From contig CAZOGY010000023.1 in NCBI GenBank assembly GCA_964579305.1, positions 1 through 32,943 of the forward strand: DNA of 32,943 nucleotides. The letters are read 5' to 3'. This document shows positions 1 through 7,442 of the stretch, one piece after another. This DNA comes from JBCBWG01 sp964579305. Lineage in GTDB: Bacteria; Pseudomonadota; Alphaproteobacteria; Rhizobiales; Hyphomicrobiaceae. The first letter of the stretch is position 1, and every line of letters begins with the position of its first letter. The notes beneath the pieces are model-generated. The model was not told the origin of the DNA, ran no database searches, and saw only the letters and a program-made list of their open reading frames with translations. A program made the position numbers and the translations under genes.

Positions 1-8
1 ACGGCCCG

Positions 9-23
9 GGCCGCTTTGCGGCC
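9..23. other. Short GC-rich hairpin at the left edge
   Basis: Six-base arms (ggccgc at 9-14 and gcggcc at 18-23) are separated by a three-base loop. It lies just beyond the 3' end of the minus-strand gene that stops at 57. No run of T follows on either strand, so an intrinsic terminator is not shown. It may simply be part of a structure that continues outside the window. Confidence 0.25.
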
Positions 24-56
24 TTGGGGCGTGACTCCGATTGGATGCGACATGCA

Positions 57-830
57 TTAATCACGGAGGCCGCGCACGTACGCTGCGACCTGCGCCAGAC
101 AACGCTGGCCGAAGAGAACGCGGAGGATGTTTTCATCATCCGGCAACTGGTCGATCATGCGCAGTTGAATTTGCGACATCGGCTGATTGGGTGCGAGCAG
201 CGCATAGCGCTTCACACCAGGTTGAAAAGTCTTGGGCCACGCCGCCACGCGCGCACCGGCTTCAAACGACAAAACGGCACGCAACGAGCGCTGCATTTCA
301 ACCATGGTCACCTTGAGCGGTGCGCGCGCCTGACTCCGCACAAAAAGGATCTCAGATCCGCTGTGCACGCATACGTCGCCTTTTGCCGTTACCGGGATCC
401 GCGTCCAAGAAAAACCGCCGCTCCAGCCGCTTTCTCCCGCAAGCGTCGGCCCAGCCGCAGGCGCCAGGCCGCGCGTCGCGCCGACCTTGTTGCTCTTTGA
501 ACCGCCAGTGCGCACGTAATCCTTCACGCTGTTCCACAACGCCGCGTTGCGTTGCAGGCCCTGCGTCAGCGTTTGGGCTTTCGCATCGAACGGCCCCGAC
601 AACGTCTTCGTCGCGCCATTGGGAAGCATGAGCACGGCCGTTTTGCCAGATGGGATCTTGATCGACTGATCTGGGCTTAGCGTTGCCCCCGCCTTCAGTC
701 CCGGTGCCGTCGACTGCAGAACCATCACGTTCGCCAGCGCACTATGCGACACCGTCAGCACGGCCAAGACAGCCAGCCCTGCGATCCGCACGCACGACCC
801 CGCACGTGCACCAAGTGAGTTGAACGACAT
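57..830 (-). CDS. Exported protein of unknown function, FecR-like N-terminal region, paired with CHASE2 gene
   Basis: About 257 residues. The N-terminus has a typical signal peptide: a hydrophobic stretch (CVRIAGLAVLAVLTVSHSALA) with likely cleavage after SALA, so the mature protein should be periplasmic or outer-membrane associated. Residues about 35-85 (VLQSTAPGLKAGATL..., then IPSGKTAVLMLPNGATKTLSGPF) resemble the beta-rich FecR-like or SH3-like segments found in exported partners of CHASE2 proteins. No catalytic motif is visible. Two cysteines (in DVCVHSG and GQRCLAQ) could form a disulfide. The ATG at 830 is preferred because a GGAG lies six bases upstream; the ATG at 833 and a TTG at 842 are alternatives. 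It lies 100 bases downstream of the CHASE2 gene on the same strand, which suggests co-transcription and a joint role in envelope sensing. The function is not established. Confidence 0.72.
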   Translation of the reverse strand: MSFNSLGARAGSCVRIAGLAVLAVLTVSHSALANVMVLQSTAPGLKAGATLSPDQSIKIPSGKTAVLMLPNGATKTLSGPFDAKAQTLTQGLQRNAALWNSVKDYVRTGGSKSNKVGATRGLAPAAGPTLAGESGWSGGFSWTRIPVTAKGDVCVHSGSEILFVRSQARAPLKVTMVEMQRSLRAVLSFEAGARVAAWPKTFQPGVKRYALLAPNQPMSQIQLRMIDQLPDDENILRVLFGQRCLAQVAAYVRGLRD

Positions 831-930
831 CATTTGCTCCAACTAATCATCACCGCTTTTCCAACCGCCGCGGTGCCGTCACGATTTGGCGTCCACTTGT
901 GACAATCGTGCGCCGAAAAAACAGTCATGT

Positions 931-2064
931 TCAGATATATCGCAGTACCCGCCAGAGCATGGCACCGCCGATCAGCCCCAGCAGCATGGCGATAGCACAG
1001 GCCTGGAAAGGCAGATACAGCCGCGTGATGGCAAACAACGCCAGGTCGATGCCGGCAACCGCGATCATCGCCGTTGACCCATAAAGCGTCATCGCGGCTA
1101 ACCCGTGACGCAGGCCAAACACCATGCCGACCATCACAAGAACCGCGTAGATCCCCAGCAAGTACGGGCGCGGCACCCGCAGAATATCGCGTCCATCGAG
1201 GATCTGGGCAACGACCTGCGCCTGCATGAAGACCCCGTCCTGCACCTCGCCTTCCCAATCAGGAAGCGGCGTGTTGTGCCGATCGACATCGGGAAGTGAA
1301 GCGCCAACGATCACGATCCGCCCGCGCAACAAGTTGGTGAACGCAGCCGCCATTGGCGATGGCCCATCGACGCCCGGCGGTGCGATCAAATGGGCGGGAA
1401 CCTTGATGAACGTGTCGGATCCGTCTTGCGGCTTTAACAGCCAAGCAATGCGTCGCGGCTCGCGCAACGGCGGTGCCTTGGGGGCAGCAAGCTGTGCTGC
1501 GAAACTTTTGGGGAACGGGCCGTTGGCAACCGGTGCCGCCAGAAATCGCACAATCCGATCATCGGCCTCAAGCAGATTGGCATAGCCGGGCAGCGCACCG
1601 CTTTGCGCAATGAAGTTTGCCTGAAACGCTTGCTCGCGCTCCAGAAGTTGGGCGCGCGCATCGCCAACAGCAACGATCACCGGCGCCTTCGCGGCCCTGA
1701 TCGCCTCCAAGAGCAGTCGGTCTTTTTCGGGCTCGGTCTTCCGTGCCACAAGAAAATCGAGCCCAATCGCCTTAACACCCATGCCATCGAGCGCGGTGAC
1801 CAGCCGCGCAATCAGCTTGCGGTCCGGCGGCAGACGGTAGGGATAGGGCGCCAGCGTCTCTTCGGTGATTGTCACAAGCGCGATGTCGGGATGCTGCGTT
1901 GGCTTGCGGTCAGCCAGAAGGCTCGTCCGCCAGTCGCCCGTCCAATGTTCAACCCAAAGCAGAACCGAGTTGCGCGCACTCCAGTCGACCGCGGCAACAG
2001 CCCCGACAATCCCGGCAAGCGCAAGCGCGACAACGACGGCGTTCTTCAAAAACTTAGCGATCAC
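931..2064 (-). CDS. CHASE2-domain membrane protein lacking a cytoplasmic output domain
   Basis: 377 residues. One N-terminal membrane segment (about residues 7-27) is followed by an extracytoplasmic CHASE2 domain (about 30-295; recognisable by DIALVTITEETL, the DRKLIARLVTAL helix, GMGVKAIGLDFL, and RGRIVIVGAS near its end). Three closely packed membrane helices follow (about 298-372). CHASE2 is an extracellular sensor domain normally joined after such helices to an adenylate cyclase, GGDEF, kinase or phosphatase domain. Here the protein stops a few residues after the last helix (LWRVLRYI), so any output must come from a partner. The start is GTG; an in-frame stop lies six codons upstream and no stronger start is available. 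A FecR-like exported protein follows on the same strand. CHASE2 assignment is confident; the signal is unknown. Confidence 0.85.
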   Translation of the reverse strand: MIAKFLKNAVVVALALAGIVGAVAAVDWSARNSVLLWVEHWTGDWRTSLLADRKPTQHPDIALVTITEETLAPYPYRLPPDRKLIARLVTALDGMGVKAIGLDFLVARKTEPEKDRLLLEAIRAAKAPVIVAVGDARAQLLEREQAFQANFIAQSGALPGYANLLEADDRIVRFLAAPVANGPFPKSFAAQLAAPKAPPLREPRRIAWLLKPQDGSDTFIKVPAHLIAPPGVDGPSPMAAAFTNLLRGRIVIVGASLPDVDRHNTPLPDWEGEVQDGVFMQAQVVAQILDGRDILRVPRPYLLGIYAVLVMVGMVFGLRHGLAAMTLYGSTAMIAVAGIDLALFAITRLYLPFQACAIAMLLGLIGGAMLWRVLRYI

Positions 2065-2377
2065 AACGACAGTCCGGAACTACGCGAGCCAAGAGATGTC
2101 GGTTGGCCGCGACGTGGGCTGGACCCGGACAGACTTGCGGCACCTGGCACGAGGGACGAGGCACACACGCGCGTCGCACCGCCAACGCACCACAACAACC
2201 GTCAGGGCCCGCTCTGTCTAATCCCGCAGGCGCGCCCGCACAACACAGCGATACGCGTCGCCTTCTGGTTCGTGCCAGAGAATTCCGCTAGGCTCCGCTG
2301 ACCCAATACAAGGGATATCCGCGACACCTGTGCACCGGCCCATTGTCCACGGCCGGTTGCCGATATTCGGGCCTGTT
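2065..2377. other. Divergent intergenic region between the CHASE2 gene and matB
   Basis: This 313-base stretch separates the divergent starts of the CHASE2 gene and matB, so it should carry promoters for both. I see no convincing -35/-10 pair, RNA gene, riboswitch or palindromic operator. A GTG at 2330 is in frame with matB and would extend it by 16 residues; I consider that less likely than the ATG at 2378. Confidence 0.4.
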
Positions 2378-3907
2378 ATGGCGAACGCATCACTGTCTGC
2401 AGCACTTGAACCGGTCTTTGAAGCGGCATCTGGCTTGCCAGCGTTTGAGGCGGCCGACGGCTTTCAGACAACCTATGCCGACTTCCTGCTGCAAGTGCGC
2501 AGGACCGCCGGCGCCTTGCGGGCGCTTGGCCTCAGCGATGGCGATCGACTGACCGTCCAGGTTGAAAAATCGCTGGCCAATGCCGCACTGTACTTGGCCA
2601 CGTTGCGCCTGGGCGCGGTCTTCAATCCTCTCAACACAGCTTACACGGCCGCTGAGGTCGACTACTTCCTGTCCGACGCCGCACCGCGCGTCCTGATTGT
2701 GGACCCGGCATTGGCAACGCCGGCGTTGGAAGAAAACGCCCGTGCCAATGGCGTCCAGGCGGTGCTCACGTTGGCTGCGGACGGGAGCGGGACATTTGCA
2801 GATGCGGTCGCCGCTGCCGCCCCGGACGATCGGGACGTCATCCACCGCGATAGCGACGATCTGGCATCACTGCTCTACACCTCTGGAACCACGGGCCGCT
2901 CCAAGGGCGCCATGATCACCCACGGCAACCTTGTCTCAAACGCCCAGACCCTGCGTGATCTCTGGCGTTTTGACGGGGGCGACACGCTGCTCCATGCGCT
3001 GCCGATCTTCCATGTTCACGGCCTGTTTGTGGCTCTGAACACCGCGTTCTTGAGCGCCTCAAAGATTATCTGGCTGCAAAAATTTGACGCCGCCACGGTC
3101 CTGCAAAAACTGCCCGGCGCGACCGTGATGATGGGCGTGCCGACATTCTACACCCGCTTGCTTGGCGAGGCGCAGTTCACCCGCGAGGTGACCGCCAACA
3201 TGCGCTTGTTCATCTCCGGATCGGCGCCGCTGCTTGCAGAGACCCATGACGCTTTCGCTGAACGCACAGGCCACCGCATTCTTGAGCGTTACGGCATGAC
3301 CGAGGCCGGGATGATCACGTCAAACCCCTATGACATGGACGGCCGGATCGCTGGCACCGTCGGCTTTGCGCTGCCCGGCGTGACCGTGCGCATTCAAACG
3401 CCGGAGGGTGAAAGCGTCAGCGACGGCGAGGTCGGTGTTTTGGAAGTCAAGGGCCCCAACGTCTTCAAGGGCTATTGGCAAATGCCGGAAAAAACGGCTG
3501 AGGAATTCCGCGACGATGGCTTTTTCATTTCCGGCGACCTTGCGACCATGTCTGAAGATGGTCGCGTCACAATCGTTGGGCGCGCCAAGGACCTGATCAT
3601 CACCGGCGGCTACAACGTCTACCCAAAGGAAGTCGAAACCGAGCTCAACGCCATGGCCGGCGTCGGTGAGAGCGCCGTGATTGGCGTGCCACACGCTGAC
3701 TTTGGCGAAGCGGTCGTTGCGGTCATAACGGGCGACGGCTCGCAAACGCCGCTTGACCAGGAAGACCTCTTGGCAGCGCTGTCTGCGCGGCTTGCCAAGT
3801 TCAAACTGCCCAAGAAGATCGTCATGGTGGAAAGCTTGCCCCGCAACGCAATGGGCAAGGTCCAAAAGAAGACCTTGCGCGAGACCTACGGCAACATCCT
3901 GGACTGA
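2378..3907 (+). CDS. matB: Malonyl-CoA synthetase (malonate--CoA ligase)
   Basis: 509 residues, a class I adenylate-forming enzyme that makes malonyl-CoA from malonate, ATP and CoA in the cytosol. Visible motifs are the phosphate-binding loop TSGTTGRSKG (168-177), YGMTE (305-309), SGDLA, the hinge GRAKDLIITGGYNVYPKE, and the C-terminal catalytic lysine in PRNAMGKVQKK (K494). Stretches such as HALPIFHVHGLFVA, VPTFYTRLL, MRLFISGSAPLLA and PNVFKGYWQMPEKT match the MatB subgroup of rhizobial and Rhodopseudomonas enzymes as I know them. The start at 2378 (MANASLSAAL) fits the family N-terminus; an in-frame GTG at 2330 is possible. No malonyl-CoA decarboxylase (matA) or malonate transporter is adjacent, so it may serve malonate scavenging or supply of malonyl-CoA. 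MatB rather than a general acyl-CoA synthetase is likely but rests on motif similarity. Confidence 0.9.
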   Translation: MANASLSAALEPVFEAASGLPAFEAADGFQTTYADFLLQVRRTAGALRALGLSDGDRLTVQVEKSLANAALYLATLRLGAVFNPLNTAYTAAEVDYFLSDAAPRVLIVDPALATPALEENARANGVQAVLTLAADGSGTFADAVAAAAPDDRDVIHRDSDDLASLLYTSGTTGRSKGAMITHGNLVSNAQTLRDLWRFDGGDTLLHALPIFHVHGLFVALNTAFLSASKIIWLQKFDAATVLQKLPGATVMMGVPTFYTRLLGEAQFTREVTANMRLFISGSAPLLAETHDAFAERTGHRILERYGMTEAGMITSNPYDMDGRIAGTVGFALPGVTVRIQTPEGESVSDGEVGVLEVKGPNVFKGYWQMPEKTAEEFRDDGFFISGDLATMSEDGRVTIVGRAKDLIITGGYNVYPKEVETELNAMAGVGESAVIGVPHADFGEAVVAVITGDGSQTPLDQEDLLAALSARLAKFKLPKKIVMVESLPRNAMGKVQKKTLRETYGNILD

Positions 3908-4065
3908 GCAGCGCAGTCGATTGGCGCGCGTTTGCAGTTCCGATACGAATTGGCCGCATACTATCGTGAATGAGGCGTAAACCGGCGCGCCGTGTTAGTT
4001 CGGGATTGTACGGAACATGCGGTGCACAGGTGCGGCCGCGCGCCCATTTGCGGAGCGATCTGACT

Positions 4066-4368
4066 ATGATGCTAAATCAGCAAGCAAACCCCAGGTCGGA
4101 CATGGACGACGCGTCGGACGAAAAACTTGAGCAAGTCCGGGAGATCCTCCTTGGCACTCACGCGCGGGACATGGCCGCGCGACTGGAGGAGCTGGAACGG
4201 CGGATGCATGAGATGGAAACGCGCATCGGTCAGCGGCTAGATGCCATGGCCGCGCGGATCGAGGCATTGTCAGGGGAGGTCGACGCCTCCCACCGCTCCG
4301 CATTGGATGAGATTGCCCGCGGCATGCAGGACTTGGGCGATCGCGTCCGCCAAATTCGCAGGGGCTAA
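4066..4368 (+). CDS. Small coiled-coil protein upstream of OmpA-domain/GTPase genes
   Basis: 100 residues from the ATG at 4066, which is preceded by a GGAG-containing site at about 4052; a second ATG follows directly at 4069. Almost the whole protein after residue 20 is predicted by eye to be helical with heptad spacing (RLEELERRMHEMETRIGQRL and onward), so it should form a coiled coil. It has no signal peptide or membrane segment. The segment EKLEQVREILLGTHARDMAA resembles the start of the next gene product (TRLKELLLDDHRVALDRM): both have a charged/leucine helix with an E-[IL]-L-L core. This suggests that the two proteins share an N-terminal docking or oligomerisation helix. It lies 113 bases upstream of that gene on the same strand. 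It is not a named family to me. Confidence 0.7.
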   Translation: MMLNQQANPRSDMDDASDEKLEQVREILLGTHARDMAARLEELERRMHEMETRIGQRLDAMAARIEALSGEVDASHRSALDEIARGMQDLGDRVRQIRRG

Positions 4369-4481
4369 CGGCCGCCAGCGGCACCGGCCGGGCCGATGCG
4401 TCGGCTGGCGGCTCACCGAAACGGGCCAGGCACGCCGGCCCCTGAAACGACAGGCCACAACAGCGGCCGCGAGAACGGGCC

Positions 4482-6773
4482 ATGACCAACGGTGTCACAC
4501 GACTGAAAGAACTGCTGCTCGATGACCACCGGGTCGCGCTTGACCGGATGAACCGCCAGGTTGCGTCCGTTGCAGCGCGCCTTGAGGAGGTCGAGGCACT
4601 GCTGCGCAAGGCGCAGGACACGCGCCAGGAAATCTTGCGGCGCACCGACGATGTGTTTGAGCGCGTCGGCACCGACGAGCGTTTCCAACGGTCCGTCGCC
4701 GACGTGCTCGACCGCGCATTGCGCGATGCAGAAGTCAAGCACCATGATCAGATGGCGCGCGCCGTCGCGCCCTTGGTTGTCGGCACGATCAAAACGGAAT
4801 TGCGCAACAGCCAGGATGAAATGGTCGAAGCGCTTTATCCGATCACCGGTCAGTTGGTGAAGCGCTACGTCGCGAACGCGATGAAAGAGCTGGCGGAAAA
4901 CATAAATCGGCGGCTTGAAAACAATCCTGTATCCTTGCGGCTGCGCTCCTTGGCGACCGGACGACCGGTCAGCGAATTGGCCATGGCCGCCACGCAAGAC
5001 CTCGAGATTGAGGAAATTTTGTTGATCCGCCGGGGCTCTGGCGAACTGCTGGCGCGATGGCCGGAAAGCAAGGATCTTTCGAACCGCGACATCCACGTCA
5101 GCGGTGTCCTCGCCGCCATCAACGATTTCGCTTCTCAAACCTTCCAGGCCGACGGCGGCGCTGTGCGCAGCTTCGAGGCTGATGATTTTGAAATTCTTTT
5201 GCGTGCCTCCCCGCTTTACCTCGTCGCAGCCAAATGCCGCGGAACGGCGTCGGCCACGGTGCAGCGGGTCTTCGATGAAGAGTTCATTACCTTTCTGAAG
5301 AGCGACGCGATGCGCAGCGCGGCAACGCAGACCGCCCAAGCGCCGGCGCGCGCCGTCCAAGAACTCGGCGCTTTGGCAACATCGGTCGGCGGTCGGGTCG
5401 AGACCTTGGCGCCAGAGCGACCCGCATCGGGTGGCGGCGCACTGAAGCTGCTTGCGCTGATTATCGGCGTGCCGCTGCTGGCGTTGCTCGGATGGTGGCT
5501 GTTTACCGAAGCCGAGCGCAGTTATGTGCACGGCATCGCAAGCGGAACGCTTGCCAATCAGGCCGTGATCAAGGGATATCCGCTCAACCACCAAACGGGT
5601 TATCGCGGCCGCACGGTGACGCTGACGGGCTTGGTGCCCGACGGCAACGCCCGCTCCCAGGTGATTGGCGCACTGCGCAGCGCCTTGCCGCGTTGGTCAG
5701 AGGTCAACACCGACAACCTGCAAGCTCTGCCCGCCCGCCAGGCCGTGGCTGCGCCGGCCGCGCCACCCGCGCAGATCGATACATCCGCGTTCGAACAGCG
5801 TGTTGCCCAGATGCAGCGGACGTTTGATCTCGCCCGCATGCGCCAAAGCCTGTCGCGCGCAACCGAACGCCTCCTGGCGACAGGCCGGGCGTTGCAGTCG
5901 GTCCGGCGTGCGCTTGATGGTCCGCGCGAACCGCCGCTGTTGCGTGCCGTCTCATCAGACGAGGTGGCCGATGCATCCGGCACAGTCGAGAAACTTCGAC
6001 TTCGGCTCACGACCGTGCGCGCGCGTTTGCGAAACGCCGACATCAATAACGCCGGCCTTGACCGGATCGGGGCCGACATCGATCGCATGCGCGTCGAGCT
6101 TGGCCGCGTGGAAGCGCAGATGGAAGCGGCTCTCGGCCGGACCAACACCACGCAGCAGACGCAGCCCCAGCCCGCAGATCCAGTCCCCGCCCGACCAGAC
6201 GCAAACGCAGACGAAAGCGCAGCCTCGACACGCGCCACGGCTGCGGCCGATAACATGGCGGTCGTTGCCAATCGCATCGCAGCACAGGCAGAGACGCTGG
6301 AGCAATTGGGGCGCATCAACCTGCCAGAGGTCCAGCGCGCGCCGGCCGCAAGCCGCCCCGCCGAGCCAACGCCGCGTGCGCGCCTGATTGCCTGGACCAG
6401 CAGCCATGCGATTTTCTTTTCCGACGGCACCAATTTCCGCTCAGCCCAAGCCGCACAAGGCCGTCTCGATGAACTGGCGCGGCTGATCCAGGCGTCGGGC
6501 GACTTGGTCCGCGTTGTCGGCTATACTGATGAGCGCGGGCGAAGCCAGCGTAACTCGACGTTGGCGTTGCGGCGTGCCGAAACGGTGCTGAACGCTCTTT
6601 TGACCCGCGGTGTGCCCGCCAATCAGCTTGTCGCACTTGGCCGGGCCGACGCGCGCGAACTAAGCCCCGAAGACGGCCGCAACAGCCCCAACCGACGCGT
6701 GGAATTCGAAGTCGGCTTCGTGGGAGAGGCCGACATCAATCCAGCCGTCCAAGACCGTCCAACAGATCGATGA
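4482..6773 (+). CDS. Inner-membrane protein with cytoplasmic longin/Roadblock-like region and periplasmic BON-like and OmpA domains
   Basis: 763 residues. Reading in order: coiled-coil start (about 1-60); helical region (60-170); a cytoplasmic alpha/beta region (about 173-270, from EIEEILLIRRGSGELLARW through SGVLAAINDFASQTF to LYLVAAKCRG) whose strand-turn-strand, helix, two-strand order recalls longin/Roadblock-LC7 folds; one membrane helix (about 321-342, LKLLALIIGVPLLALLGWWLF). In the periplasm follow a BON-like region (about 343-420, GRTVTLTGLVPDGNARS), long coiled coils (440-610), and a C-terminal OmpA-type peptidoglycan-binding domain (about 640-745, VVGYTDERG, LALRRAETV, NSPNRRVEF). 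The TM-BON-OmpA order is like mycobacterial ArfA. The downstream Ras-like GTPase gene overlaps it by 4 bp, implying translational coupling. I infer a tether between cytoplasmic GTPase signalling and the cell wall. OmpA domain: sure. Longin-like region: tentative. Confidence 0.85.
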   Translation: MTNGVTRLKELLLDDHRVALDRMNRQVASVAARLEEVEALLRKAQDTRQEILRRTDDVFERVGTDERFQRSVADVLDRALRDAEVKHHDQMARAVAPLVVGTIKTELRNSQDEMVEALYPITGQLVKRYVANAMKELAENINRRLENNPVSLRLRSLATGRPVSELAMAATQDLEIEEILLIRRGSGELLARWPESKDLSNRDIHVSGVLAAINDFASQTFQADGGAVRSFEADDFEILLRASPLYLVAAKCRGTASATVQRVFDEEFITFLKSDAMRSAATQTAQAPARAVQELGALATSVGGRVETLAPERPASGGGALKLLALIIGVPLLALLGWWLFTEAERSYVHGIASGTLANQAVIKGYPLNHQTGYRGRTVTLTGLVPDGNARSQVIGALRSALPRWSEVNTDNLQALPARQAVAAPAAPPAQIDTSAFEQRVAQMQRTFDLARMRQSLSRATERLLATGRALQSVRRALDGPREPPLLRAVSSDEVADASGTVEKLRLRLTTVRARLRNADINNAGLDRIGADIDRMRVELGRVEAQMEAALGRTNTTQQTQPQPADPVPARPDANADESAASTRATAAADNMAVVANRIAAQAETLEQLGRINLPEVQRAPAASRPAEPTPRARLIAWTSSHAIFFSDGTNFRSAQAAQGRLDELARLIQASGDLVRVVGYTDERGRSQRNSTLALRRAETVLNALLTRGVPANQLVALGRADARELSPEDGRNSPNRRVEFEVGFVGEADINPAVQDRPTDR

Positions 6774-7279
6774 CGATCATCCGAAAGCTCATGCTGCTTG
6801 GCGATGTTGGGGTTGGAAAGACGTCGATTGCCAACCGGCTTTTGTTTGACCGGTTTGAAACAAGCTACAAAGCGACTGTCGGCTGCGATATCTATCAATA
6901 CGACGTGCAGCCCTCACCGACGTCCGACCGGTTTTTGTTCAACATCTGGGACACGGACGGCAACTTCGGCGACGCGATGTTCAAGTCGATCTATATCCGC
7001 GGTGCGCACGCGGCGTTCGTTTGCGGCGATGTCAAACGCCCGCGCACCCTGACCGCGATGTTGCGTTTGGCGAATGCTTTTGAAGCCGAAGTCCCAGGCC
7101 GGTTTGTTTGCTGCATCATCAACAAGACAGACCTGCTTGAGCCCGGTGAGGATCCTGAGCTTCCCGTGGAACTCGCCAATTCGGGCTTGCCTTACGTATT
7201 CACCAGCGCGGCCGACGGCACCAATGTCGCACGCACCTTCCAGGATGCCGCCGCCACGATCATCAGGCGCCACTTGTGA
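6770..7279 (+). CDS. Ras/Rab-like small GTPase
   Basis: 169 residues, a single Ras-superfamily G domain. G1/P-loop GDVGVGKTS (residues 11-19); switch I threonine in YKATVGCD (T36); G3 WDTDGN (60-65); RGAHAAFVCGDV, comparable to the RGA..-hydrophobic strand of Rab proteins; G4 NKTD (118-121); G5 TSAADGTN. It should bind GTP/GDP with Mg2+. There is no C-terminal prenylation cysteine and no extra domain. In the G3 box the usual DTAGQ is DTDGN, so the catalytic glutamine of Ras is replaced by asparagine, which suggests slow intrinsic hydrolysis and dependence on a partner. The ATG lies within the last codons of the OmpA-domain gene (4-bp overlap), making that protein the obvious partner. The fold is certain; effector, cell location and process are unknown. 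Confidence 0.93.
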   Translation: MTIIRKLMLLGDVGVGKTSIANRLLFDRFETSYKATVGCDIYQYDVQPSPTSDRFLFNIWDTDGNFGDAMFKSIYIRGAHAAFVCGDVKRPRTLTAMLRLANAFEAEVPGRFVCCIINKTDLLEPGEDPELPVELANSGLPYVFTSAADGTNVARTFQDAAATIIRRHL

Positions 7280-7442
7280 AGGCATCGAACCGCACCGGCG
7301 CTGGAATCCGCCATGACTGCGCCTCTCACATCTCACTTGATCTTGTCGCGAGCCATTCAGGCGACCACTCGCATGGTCTAGAGATGCGGGCGATCGGCCA
7401 TGCCTCTCCATCTTTCCCGACGAAAGTCCCCAAGAGCCCACA

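Noticed and set aside
4413..5594. A 393-codon open frame on the minus strand opposite the OmpA-domain gene
   Set aside because: It is the complement of a gene with clear membrane, coiled-coil and OmpA motifs. Its translation has no recognisable domain, and long antisense frames are expected at this GC content.
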